Below are positions 9,038 through 15,901 of a DNA stretch of 63,823 bases, one piece after another. Under the pieces are notes generated by a model. The model was not told the origin of the DNA. It did not search any database and worked only from the letters and a program-made list of their open reading frames with translations. Both the position numbers and the translations under genes were made by a program. This DNA comes from Deltaproteobacteria bacterium. GTDB taxonomy: Bacteria > Myxococcota_A > Polyangia > Haliangiales > Haliangiaceae. Within the stretch, counting starts at the first letter, position 1; every line of letters starts with the position of its first letter. The DNA lies in the NCBI GenBank assembly GCA_013812655.1, contig JACCTC010000342.1, forward strand, positions 1-63,823, written 5' to 3'.

Positions 9038-9862
9038 ATGGTGTACTCCCCCGCGCGCAAGACGCCAGCGATCGGAAATCGCGCGTTCACGCACGCTCGC
9101 ATCGTGATCGCGGACGTGGACAGCCCGTGGCGCGCCGAGCTGGTCGCCGGGCTCGAGGCGGCCGAGCCTGCCCTCCGGATCACCGACAACGGCAACGAGG
9201 TCTGTCGGGCGCTCGAGGAAGTGGCCCATCCGCCACGGATCATCGTCGTCGGCCAGCAGCTCCGCGGAATCGGCGGCCTCGAGGCGCTCCACCAGGCGGA
9301 CCGGACGCTGGCGTTCGAGAAGAAGGAGCGGCCGCAGTGGCCGACACGAACGGTCTCGCTCATCACCGACGTCCGCTCCGATGCCGAGCTACTGGACCTG
9401 TATCGCCGGCGTGGCGCGACCCACTTCATCTATCGCGATGATTCGATGGAGAAGACGGTGAACGCGCTCCTCGCCAACCTGCGCCCCGCAGCACGCGCGT
9501 TGGTCCGCATGGATGCGACCGTCACGATCGGCGGGAAGAGCCTCAGCGGTGCGGTCTACGATCTCAGCGTGACGGGCGCGCAGCTCGTGCTCGCGTCGTT
9601 CTCGGGTGCGTCGATGCCGGCCGTCGGCAGCGTCATGCCGCTGCTGCTGCAGTTTCACGACAACAAGCTCAAGTGCAAGGCCGAGGTTCGCGGACTCACC
9701 GCGAAGAACGCGTCGCAAGGCCAGCGCCTCGTGCTCGGGCTGCAGTTCCTCGCACTGTCGGCGAAGGACATCGACATGGTCGAGACCATGATCCGCGATG
9801 CCGCCGAGGAGTTCGACATGGCGAACAGCGACTCCGTGCTCGCGTTCCGTGGCGATCTCTGA
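9038..9862 (+). CDS. Pseudo-receiver - PilZ protein
   Basis: 274 residues from the ATG at 9038; an in-frame ATG at 8924 would add an unlikely basic, Cys-containing leader. The N-terminal half (about 17-150) folds like a response-regulator receiver (ARIVIADVDSPWRAEL, GATHFIYRDD) but lacks the phosphoacceptor: the expected Asp after beta-3 is replaced in IIVVGQQLRGIGG. The C-terminal half (about 155-265) is a PilZ domain with YDLSVTGAQLV and a terminal helix. It may bind c-di-GMP or serve as a degenerate adaptor, since the RxxxR motif is weak. A similar receiver-PilZ design occurs in myxobacterial motility regulators. No neighbour indicates its partner. Confidence 0.78.
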   Translation: MVYSPARKTPAIGNRAFTHARIVIADVDSPWRAELVAGLEAAEPALRITDNGNEVCRALEEVAHPPRIIVVGQQLRGIGGLEALHQADRTLAFEKKERPQWPTRTVSLITDVRSDAELLDLYRRRGATHFIYRDDSMEKTVNALLANLRPAARALVRMDATVTIGGKSLSGAVYDLSVTGAQLVLASFSGASMPAVGSVMPLLLQFHDNKLKCKAEVRGLTAKNASQGQRLVLGLQFLALSAKDIDMVETMIRDAAEEFDMANSDSVLAFRGDL

Positions 9863-9876
9863 ATCGCCTTGCGGCG

Positions 9877-10530
9877 CTAGCCGCGGCCGACGTCGCCGAG
9901 TAGATCGAGCGCAACGCCGAGCCGATCGTCGTAGAGCGTGAAGCGATCGACGAACCGCGACGGCATCGGGCGTCCGGCGGGAGCCGGTGCAGCCACCGGC
10001 TTCTTGCGAACTTGCTGCTGCAGGCCCGCGGCCGCGTCGGCGAACGACATCGGTAGTTTGCCGTCGATCTCCTCGTAGCGCGCGACGAGGTCAGCTTGGA
10101 TGTGAGCCGGTAACACCATGTCCGCCATCGGGAAGAAGCCGGCGTTCTCCTTGGGCAGATGGATCCGGATGATCGTCACGTAGCGCGTCGTCGCGTCGAC
10201 CACGTCGAACCATGCGTCGTTGTTGCCCTTGCGAATCGCCTCGAGCGCGGCTGCCAGCCGATCGTGCTGGCCACGCGTCGCGTGGTGCTCCATGTCGAGA
10301 CAGGCGACCGGCCCTGCCGCGGGCGCGGCCTGGGCCATCACCGCGGCGAACATGTGGTCTTCCTTCTCGTAGTGCGCGCCGTCCGCGTAGACGTCGATGA
10401 ACTCGCGCAGGTTCTCGAAGAACGCGAGCGAACGATGACCACGCGCGACGTCACGGACCGCCTCGTCGGCGGCATCGAGCGCCACGAGGATGTGTCTATG
10501 GTTGTCGATCAGATTCGCGCTCGCCGTCAC
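9877..10530 (-). CDS. Hemerythrin-like protein with C-terminal tail; candidate encapsulin cargo
   Basis: 217 residues. The first about 145 form a hemerythrin HHE four-helix bundle with diiron ligands in place: NHRH (H11, H13), HYEKEDH (H53, E57), EHH near 81-83, IHLPKEN (H124, E128). Such proteins bind dioxygen, peroxide or NO, or protect iron. After the bundle comes a Lys/Ala/Pro linker (about 174-190) and a 25-residue tail ending LGVALDLLGDVGRG. A bundle, a Pro/Ala linker and a short hydrophobic tail is the layout of cargo loaded into encapsulins, and hemerythrins are established cargo of family 1 shells. The gene lies 42 bases downstream of the Met/Gly/Pro-rich gene that follows the shell gene. 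Cargo status is inference. Confidence 0.85.
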   Translation of the reverse strand: MTASANLIDNHRHILVALDAADEAVRDVARGHRSLAFFENLREFIDVYADGAHYEKEDHMFAAVMAQAAPAAGPVACLDMEHHATRGQHDRLAAALEAIRKGNNDAWFDVVDATTRYVTIIRIHLPKENAGFFPMADMVLPAHIQADLVARYEEIDGKLPMSFADAAAGLQQQVRKKPVAAPAPAGRPMPSRFVDRFTLYDDRLGVALDLLGDVGRG

Positions 10531-10572
10531 CGCAGCTCCTTGCTAGGCACCCGACCGGATGCCCTCGTACGC

Positions 10573-11055
10573 TCAACCACCTAACCCGGCGCCCGGGCCC
10601 ACATCGGGCATCGGCAGATCGGGCTCGGCCATCGGCGCCTGGAGGAAGTAGTAACGACCGATGTTGGGGTTGGCCGGCAGGAAGTAGTACTGGCGCGCAC
10701 CACCGCGGATTGCCGGCATCGCGGGGACTGCCTGGACCGGCATATCGGGAAACAGCACGTCGAGATCGAGCTCGCCGGTCATCGCCAGCATCGCGGCCGC
10801 CATCGCATCCGCGGGATCGACCGGGGACACGTTGGGACTCATCGGCGCTGGCGCCGCGGCGATCCGGCCCAAGCCGCCGCCCATCGGCGGAGCCATCGGC
10901 GGAGTCATGCCGCCACCCATCGGCGGAGCCATGCCGCCACCCATCGGGGGGGCCATGCCGCCGCCTGGGGCTGCGGGAATTGCTGGTCCGCCGCCGCCAC
11001 CCATGCAGCCACCTGGCGCGCCGCCGCCCATCGGGCCACCACCCATCGGCATCAT
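10573..11055 (-). CDS. Met/Gly/Pro-rich protein next to the encapsulin gene
   Basis: 160 residues, function unrecognised. Residues 1-70 are low-complexity repeats of the type GGGMAPPM; residues about 75-160 contain a short Asp/Leu-rich segment (GELDLDVLFPD), a duplicated YYFL motif (QYYFLPANPN, RYYFLQAP) and a Gly-rich end. The ATG sits one base after the shell-gene stop and is preceded by a G-run in the shell gene's last codons, so translation is coupled. Family 2A shells usually travel with a cysteine desulfurase that has a long disordered leader; no desulfurase is present here, so this disordered protein is a candidate cargo or scaffold. That role is inference. Confidence 0.75.
   Translation of the reverse strand: MMPMGGGPMGGGAPGGCMGGGGGPAIPAAPGGGMAPPMGGGMAPPMGGGMTPPMAPPMGGGLGRIAAAPAPMSPNVSPVDPADAMAAAMLAMTGELDLDVLFPDMPVQAVPAMPAIRGGARQYYFLPANPNIGRYYFLQAPMAEPDLPMPDVGPGAGLGG
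10881..10974. repeat. In-frame 24-base tandem repeats
   Basis: About four imperfect copies of a unit reading CCCATCGGCGGAGCCATGCC and variants on the plus strand. They encode the GGGMAPPM-type repeats of the encapsulin-neighbour protein. Copy-number variation between strains would be expected. Confidence 0.7.
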
Positions 11056-11056
11056 C

Positions 11057-11938
11057 TCAGACCCCCACGTCGTGGATCACGCCGAGTGCCGTCGGGGCCA
11101 GCACCGCGGCCGAGAAGTACGAGGTGATCAGGTAGCGAGCGACCGAGTTCGTATCGATGCCCATCAGCCGGACCGAGAAGCTCGGGAGAGCCTCGGTACC
11201 GACGCCAGCCTGGTGGAGGCCGATCACGCCCTGCTCCTGCTGGCCGAACCGCATCAACAAGACCGAGCTGAGCGTCTGCTGCTTCTTGTTGGTCTTGAGG
11301 GGGAGCTTGTCGGACGGGATGATCGGGACGCCGCGCCACGTGCTGAACGGGACGCCGAACATCTCGACGGTCTCGACGTCCAGGCCGCGGTTGTTGCACT
11401 CGCGGTGGAAGCACGCGATCGCGCGCGGGTGAGCGACGAACAGAGCCGGCCGGTTCCACACCAGGCTCAGCAGGTCGTCGAGGTCGTTTGGCGACAGCGG
11501 GTCACCCGAGCCCTGGATGCGCATCTTCTCGGCCGCGACCGAGAGCATCCCGAAGCTCGCACTGTTGATGAACTGCGACTCCTTTTCCTCCTTGATCGCC
11601 TCGATCGCGAGGCGGATCTGCTCGCGCAGCTGGTCGTGCGGCGAGTTGTAGAGGTCAGGGATGCGCGTGTGCATCGTGACCATGCTCTGAAATGTAGTCA
11701 GCGTGATCTCGCGTGGGTGCGCCTCGTAGTCCGCGAACGTGTCGACCAGCTTGACGCCCGCCGCGTGATCGCTCGTGACCTTCGTGGGCTGCGTGACCTG
11801 GTTGACCCGGAACCGGCCGGCATTGACCTCGATGAACGGGAGCAGCTTCAGCACCCAGCGTGGAGTGATGCCCTCCCAGATCGGCGCGATCTTGGTAGAG
11901 GAAGCCAGGGTTTCTGCGGCAGATGTATTTAGAGCCAT
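11057..11938 (-). CDS. Family 2 encapsulin shell protein (SrpI-like)
   Basis: 293 residues, the usual length of a family 2A shell protomer (HK97 fold, icosahedral protein nanocompartment). Signature stretches match SrpI-type proteins from memory: ITPRWVLKLLPF (24-35), TRIPDLYNSPHDQLREQIRL (91-110), WRGVPIIPSDKLPL (201-214) and SVRLMGI (255-261). There is no cyclic-nucleotide-binding insertion, so it is not family 2B. Known 2A shells enclose a cysteine desulfurase and have been linked to sulfur storage; here the shell lies 78 bases behind a selenoprotein selD and ahead of a disordered protein and a hemerythrin. The order PilZ, selD, shell, two candidate cargos on one strand suggests one operon. 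The assignment is strong; the contents are unknown. Confidence 0.92.
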   Translation of the reverse strand: MALNTSAAETLASSTKIAPIWEGITPRWVLKLLPFIEVNAGRFRVNQVTQPTKVTSDHAAGVKLVDTFADYEAHPREITLTTFQSMVTMHTRIPDLYNSPHDQLREQIRLAIEAIKEEKESQFINSASFGMLSVAAEKMRIQGSGDPLSPNDLDDLLSLVWNRPALFVAHPRAIACFHRECNNRGLDVETVEMFGVPFSTWRGVPIIPSDKLPLKTNKKQQTLSSVLLMRFGQQEQGVIGLHQAGVGTEALPSFSVRLMGIDTNSVARYLITSYFSAAVLAPTALGVIHDVGV

Positions 11939-12016
11939 GGTGGTCGGTCTCGTGGCGTCATGTGTTGGTCGCGCGCACTACTGAGGATCGTGGTGGGGGC
12001 GCGAGCCCCAAAAGAA

Positions 12017-13099
12017 TCAGGGCCGCAGCGTGATCGATGCGGGCGAGTCCGCGGCGGGGCGCATCGAGCCGATCGCGGCAGCAGCCAGCCCCGCCGCGAG
12101 GAGATCGTCGACGCAAGCCTGGGCACGTTCCGCCGGGACGCACAGCAGCAGGCCGCCACTCGTCTGTGCATCGCACGAGAGCGAGGCAAGAACTTCGCGG
12201 TCGCTGACATCGGGCATCTCCGCAGCGAACGGCGAGCCATCTTCCCACCGGATGTCGGACGACAGCACCTTGCGATTCGCCTTGCTGCCACCCGGCCATT
12301 GCTTGGCGCGCATGTGCTGCATGGCTTCGGGCAGTAGCGGCAGCGTGCCGAGGTCGAGGACAGCGCCGACGCCGGAGCCGCGCGTGATGTTGCGAAGGTG
12401 CCCGAGCAAGCCGAAGCCCGTGACGTCGGTCGCTGCAGTCACGCCGTGCTTGTGGCCGATCCGCGCCGCGGACTGGTTCAACTTCATCATCGAGCGGATC
12501 GCGGTGGTCGCGGCGACCTCGCCGCAGAGGCCCTTCTTGATCGCCTGACCGATGACGCCGCTGCCGATCGCCTTGCTGAGCACGAGCACCTGGCCCGGCT
12601 TCGCGGTGCGATTCGACCACAGCTCGTCGGGCGCGACGTCGCCGGTGACCGAGAGGCCGTACTTGACCTCGGCGTCACGGACCGAGTGACCGCCGACGAT
12701 CGCGACGCCGGCCTCGGCGCAGGTTCGTGCGCCGGCCGCGAGGATCGCGTCGAGGACCTCGATCGGCAGCGAGTCGTCGGGGAAAAATACCAGGTTGAGC
12801 GCGAACCGCGGCTCGCCGCCCATGGCCCAGACATCCGAGAGCGAGTTCGCCGCGGCGATCGCGCCGAACGACTCCGGATCGTCGACGAGCGGCGCGATCA
12901 CATCAGCCGTCAGCACCAGATCACGACCGGGCGCGACCCTCACGATCGCCGCGTCGTCGTAATGCGACTGGTCGACCAGAATATTCTGGCGCGACTCTCC
13001 GGGACTCAACTGCTCGAGGACGTGGGCCAGCTCACCGAGCCGGAGCTTTGCCGCTCAACCACCGCCGCGCGCGTACTGGGTGAGACGTACATCGGCCAT
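12017..13099 (-). CDS. selD: Selenophosphate synthetase containing selenocysteine
   Basis: Reading from the ATG at 13099 through an in-frame TGA (13057-13055) gives 360 residues, the SelD length. The start reads MADVRLTQYARGGGUAAKL, aligning with the catalytic motif of E. coli SelD (RLTQYSHGAGCGCK), so U15 replaces the catalytic Cys; the essential Lys follows as AAK. Further family motifs: HYDDAAIV, SDVWAMGG, GGHSVRDAEVKYGLSVTG, TDVTGFGLLGHL, SCDAQTSGGLL. The enzyme makes selenophosphate from selenide and ATP for selenocysteine synthesis. A prediction that stops at TGA would start at the TTG at 13009 and miss the active site. A hairpin follows the UGA. The gene lies 72 bases after the PilZ gene and 78 before the encapsulin gene. 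Confidence 0.93.
13025..13057 (-). promoter_or_regulatory. Selenocysteine UGA codon and bacterial SECIS-like hairpin
   Basis: The UGA occupies 13057-13055. The mRNA just downstream folds as GGC-AA-AGCUC-(CGGCUCGGU)-GAGCU-G-GCC: a 5-bp upper stem (13047-13043 with 13033-13029), a small internal loop, a 3-bp lower stem, and a 9-base apical loop containing GGU. This matches the position and shape required by SelB in bacteria, where the SECIS lies inside the coding region immediately 3' of the UGA. Pairing was derived by eye. Confidence 0.75.
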
Positions 13100-13171
13100 G
13101 GCTTCGGGAGTCATGGCACGCCTATACCGCGGACGTATCAGCCGGCACAACAGCGAATCAGCTCGACCTCA

Positions 13172-13561
13172 CTACTCGGAGTCGAGAAACGCAAAACGCC
13201 TGACGAGCTCGCGAAGCCGATCGCGCAGCTCGAAGTCGAGCTCGACGAAGCGGATGCCCATCCCCGGCTGCACGTTTTCCGGCGCGCTCGGACCCGAGGA
13301 GTTCACCCACACCACATCGCCAGCGACCTCGATCGGCTCGGCCTCGTTCACCGTCTTGAAGCGGAGGTTCAAGCGAGTCCCGGGTGCTTCGGGCAGTGTG
13401 GTGCGGATGAAGATCCCGGTCGCGCTGATGTCGGTGCAGCGCGCGAACAGGTAGTTGTCCTTCAGCATGTAATCGACATCGAGCTCGACGGGGACGCGCA
13501 CGTCTCGTCGGCGATTGCCGTCGTTCGGCAAGCCGCTGTCGTGCGAATCGGACGTGGACAT
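13172..13561 (-). CDS. PilZ domain protein
   Basis: 129 residues forming a single PilZ domain. The c-di-GMP motifs are present: the arginine cluster NRRRDVRVPVELDV (about 16-29) and CTDISATGIFIRT (DxSxxG form). A GxVxW strand (AGDVVWVN) and a C-terminal helix follow, as in the paralogous PilZ group of myxobacteria. It is the first gene of the run PilZ-selD-encapsulin and is preceded by a strong promoter, so c-di-GMP may influence the whole operon's products at protein level. The predicted transcription start coincides with its ATG. Confidence 0.88.
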   Translation of the reverse strand: MSTSDSHDSGLPNDGNRRRDVRVPVELDVDYMLKDNYLFARCTDISATGIFIRTTLPEAPGTRLNLRFKTVNEAEPIEVAGDVVWVNSSGPSAPENVQPGMGIRFVELDFELRDRLRELVRRFAFLDSE

Positions 13562-13567
13562 GGGTCG

Positions 13568-13596
13568 GTGATAGCCGCGGCAGCTCGACAGGTCAA
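13568..13596 (-). promoter_or_regulatory. Promoter of the PilZ-selD-encapsulin operon
   Basis: The minus strand reads TTGACC (13596-13591), 17 bases, TATCAC (13573-13568). Counting seven bases from the -10 places +1 at about 13561, the A of the PilZ ATG, implying a leaderless message. Confidence 0.6.
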
Positions 13597-13701
13597 TCGG
13601 CGATCACGGGTTCTTCCTGTCAGGAACAATCCCGCGCGTCCGGACACATGAACGCCACACGAGATGGCGTGTAGTAGCTCGCTCACGATCAATCCGTCGC
13701 G

Positions 13702-14826
13702 CTAACCGAGCCCGCCACGCAGCGCGATCCCGGCGACCGCGCCACCGAGCACGAGCCAGGCCGAGTTGACCTGGAACCGAAACAGCACGGCGGCGCTGAC
13801 GAGCGCGAGCCCGATCGTCCATGGATCGATCATCGCCGCGCGACCGAGCTGCACGGTCACGACCCCCATCAGCGCGAGCGATGCGACGATCACGCCGTCG
13901 AGGAACGCGCCAGCCGTTGGCGACTTGCGGATCCGCGGCACGAGGGGCCCGGAGATGGCGACGAACACGAACGCCGGCAAGAAGATGCCGAGCGTGGCGA
14001 CGAAGGCGCCCGGTGCACCCGCGAGCAGGTAGCCCACGAACGTCGCGGTGGTGAACACGGGGCCGGGTGTCACCTGCCCTACCGCGACCGCATCGAGCAG
14101 CTGCGCCTCGGTGAGCCACTGCAGGCGATCGACGAGATCCGAGCGTAGAAACGCGAGCAGGACGTAGCCGCTGCCGAACAGCACCGCGCCGATCTTCACG
14201 AACACGAGGAACAGCGCTCCGAGGCTGAACGAGACGACGCCGCCGAGGGCGGGGAGGATCGGGATCGCGAACAGCATGCGTGCGCCGGCGTGGCGAGCGG
14301 CCGCGAGGCTCCCCGCACCGGCCAGCACGACCAGCTCGTGCACACCGGCGACGGTCGCGGCTGCGGCGACGAGGCCGATCGCGGCGAGCAGCCACGTCTT
14401 CATCGCGGTCTTGCCCATCGACCACAGCGCCTGGATGACGACCGCGATGATCACCGGCTTGACGCCGTAGAGGATCGCGCCGACCGCGGGCAGCGTGCCC
14501 CAGCGAACGTAGGCCCACGCGATCGCGCCGACGATCAGCGCGGCCGGGAGGATGAAGCACGTGCCGGCGACGAGCAGCCCGAGCCAGCCCGCGCGACGGT
14601 GGCCGATGTGGATCGCGAGCTCGGTGGAGTTCGGCCCCGGGATCAGGTTCGTCGCGCCGATCAGGTCGAGCAGCTCCTCGCGCGTCAGCCAGTTGCGCCG
14701 GCGAACGACCTCGTGCTCCATCAAGGCGACATGCGCGGCAGGCCCACCGAACGCGGTCGCGCCGAGTCGCAAGAACAGCAGCGCGAGCTCGCCGAGGCGC
14801 GTGCGTCGCGTGGTGTCGTCGGTCAT
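13702..14826 (-). CDS. chrA: Chromate efflux transporter
   Basis: 374 residues, two homologous halves of hydrophobic helices, the CHR-family layout. The N-terminal half has RLGATAFGGPAAHVALMEHEVVRRR and LIGATNLIPGPNSTELAIHIG; the second half repeats this with KIGAVLFGSGYVLLAFL and VGQVTPGPVFTTATFVGYLL. FGGP and PGP motifs are family hallmarks. ChrA proteins export chromate across the inner membrane. It lies near a selenium locus; both chromate and selenate resemble sulfate, but a link is not shown. It is divergent from the chimeric frame at 14880. Confidence 0.92.
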   Translation of the reverse strand: MTDDTTRRTRLGELALLFLRLGATAFGGPAAHVALMEHEVVRRRNWLTREELLDLIGATNLIPGPNSTELAIHIGHRRAGWLGLLVAGTCFILPAALIVGAIAWAYVRWGTLPAVGAILYGVKPVIIAVVIQALWSMGKTAMKTWLLAAIGLVAAAATVAGVHELVVLAGAGSLAAARHAGARMLFAIPILPALGGVVSFSLGALFLVFVKIGAVLFGSGYVLLAFLRSDLVDRLQWLTEAQLLDAVAVGQVTPGPVFTTATFVGYLLAGAPGAFVATLGIFLPAFVFVAISGPLVPRIRKSPTAGAFLDGVIVASLALMGVVTVQLGRAAMIDPWTIGLALVSAAVLFRFQVNSAWLVLGGAVAGIALRGGLG

Positions 14827-14879
14827 GCGAGCTTGACTTTACAGGGGTCGGCCTCGCGGCGGTAAGCTGCGCCGCCGTC

Positions 14880-15302
14880 ATGCCCGATCGCACGCTGATC
14901 GTCTCGGCCACGAACGTGCTCGCGCGCGGCTACTACGCGGTCCCGACCGATCGGGTGTCCGAGCGCGGCGAGCCGGTCAACGCGCTGTTCGCGGTCGCCC
15001 GCGGCGTCGTCAAGGCGATCGCGTTCAAGGTGCCGGCGCGCGCGATCGCGGTGATCGACGCTGCGCCACCCTCGACGACGTGGCCCTTGCAGCTGCAGGC
15101 TCAGGGGCCCGCGCTCCGGCCGCTCCTCGAGGCGCTCGGGCTTCCCGACCCGACCGACCGCGGGTTTGGCGGAGATCGCGGCGCCGCGCTCGACGCGAAG
15201 CTCGATCGACCGTACGGCATCGAGCTTTCGGGCAACAAGCTCTTCATCAGCGACTCGTACAACAACCGGATCCGCGCCGTCACGCTGTACGCGTCGCCGT
15301 GA
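14880..15302 (+). pseudogene. Truncated 5'-3' exonuclease fused to an NHL-repeat end
   Basis: 140 codons joining two unrelated families. Residues 1-89 look like the N-terminus of the 5'-3' exonuclease domain (LIVSATNVLARGYYAVP, GEPVNALFAVARGVVKAI, AIAVIDAAPP), but the first metal-binding Asp, expected in LIVDATN, is Ser and everything after residue 89 is missing. Residues about 94-140 are the end of an NHL beta-propeller (GFGGDRGAALDAKLDRPYGI, SDSYNNRIRAV). The junction is near base 15150. The most economical reading is a deletion that fused two genes; the C-terminal part still overlaps the next gene by 4 bases (GTGA), so it may be translated only to couple that gene. An assembly join is an alternative. 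Confidence 0.7.
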
Positions 15303-15775
15303 CGAGACTGGCACTCGTGTTCGTGGTCCTCGCCTCGGGGATCACCGTATCCAGCTGCGGCGATGACGGCAGCAGCACCGGCGACCCGCCGCTGTTCCCG
15401 GCGGACTACGCGGCCACGTACCAGGAGGTGCGCGGCTGCCGGTTCAGCGTCGAGCACGACAGCATTCGCGTCCGCGTGCTCGCCTCTCCCGATGCCGTGA
15501 CCGCCTACAACGGTCGCACGGCACCGTTCCCGACGGGATCGATCATCCTCAAGGAGGAGTTCGACGAGAGCGATACCGCCTGCGCGGGACCGATCGTCGA
15601 GGTGACCGTGATGCAGAAGCTCGCGGTTGGCTCGTCACCCGATACGCTCGACTGGACGTGGCAGAAGGCTACCGTCGAGCGGGTGATCGAGACCGACATC
15701 ATGCGATGCACCCGGTGCCACACGAGCTGCGGCAAGCCGCCCGAGGGCTACGACGGTACCTGTACCGTTCCGTGA
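15299..15775 (+). CDS. Cytochrome P460-like lipoprotein
   Basis: 158 residues from a GTG that overlaps the preceding stop (GTGA). The signal is VTRLALVFVVLASGITV with lipobox VSSC. The mature part ends with MRCTRCHTSCG, a CxxCH haem c motif, followed by PPEGYDGTC. A single haem near the C-terminus after a compact beta domain (ILKEEFDE, VEVTVMQK) fits the cytochrome P460 family, in which a Lys cross-links the haem; that Lys cannot be assigned here. It should be a periplasmic or outer-membrane redox lipoprotein. The coupled upstream frame probably once encoded a full NHL protein. Confidence 0.65.
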   Translation: MTRLALVFVVLASGITVSSCGDDGSSTGDPPLFPADYAATYQEVRGCRFSVEHDSIRVRVLASPDAVTAYNGRTAPFPTGSIILKEEFDESDTACAGPIVEVTVMQKLAVGSSPDTLDWTWQKATVERVIETDIMRCTRCHTSCGKPPEGYDGTCTVP

Positions 15776-15901
15776 TCGCGATCGCCGCGTACGTCACCCC
15801 ACGTGTGGTTCGCGTCGAGGCACGGGTGCTGCGTGCCATCCGTGGCTCGAGGCCGGTGACTGGCGCTCGTTCGAGCTCGTCGTTCCATAAATCGCCGCCG
15901 C

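Noticed and set aside
9871..9884. GCGGC-GCTA-GCCGC hairpin as terminator
   Set aside because: It lies at convergent gene ends but has no T-run on either strand.
11057..11938. Phage major capsid protein or prophage
   Set aside because: The sequence matches the family 2 encapsulin pattern and no phage terminase, portal or tail genes are nearby.
11990..12016. GGGGC-TCGC-GCCCC hairpin between selD and the encapsulin gene as a terminator
   Set aside because: On the selD strand the T-rich stretch precedes the stem rather than following it, so it should not stop transcription into the encapsulin gene.
12017..13009. selD starting at the TTG at 13009
   Set aside because: It removes the catalytic motif; reading through the UGA to the ATG at 13099 restores a full SelD N-terminus.
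13025..13057. Other in-frame UGA selenoproteins in the window
   Set aside because: Checked by eye at gene ends and gaps with apparently truncated families; only selD gave a restored motif plus hairpin.
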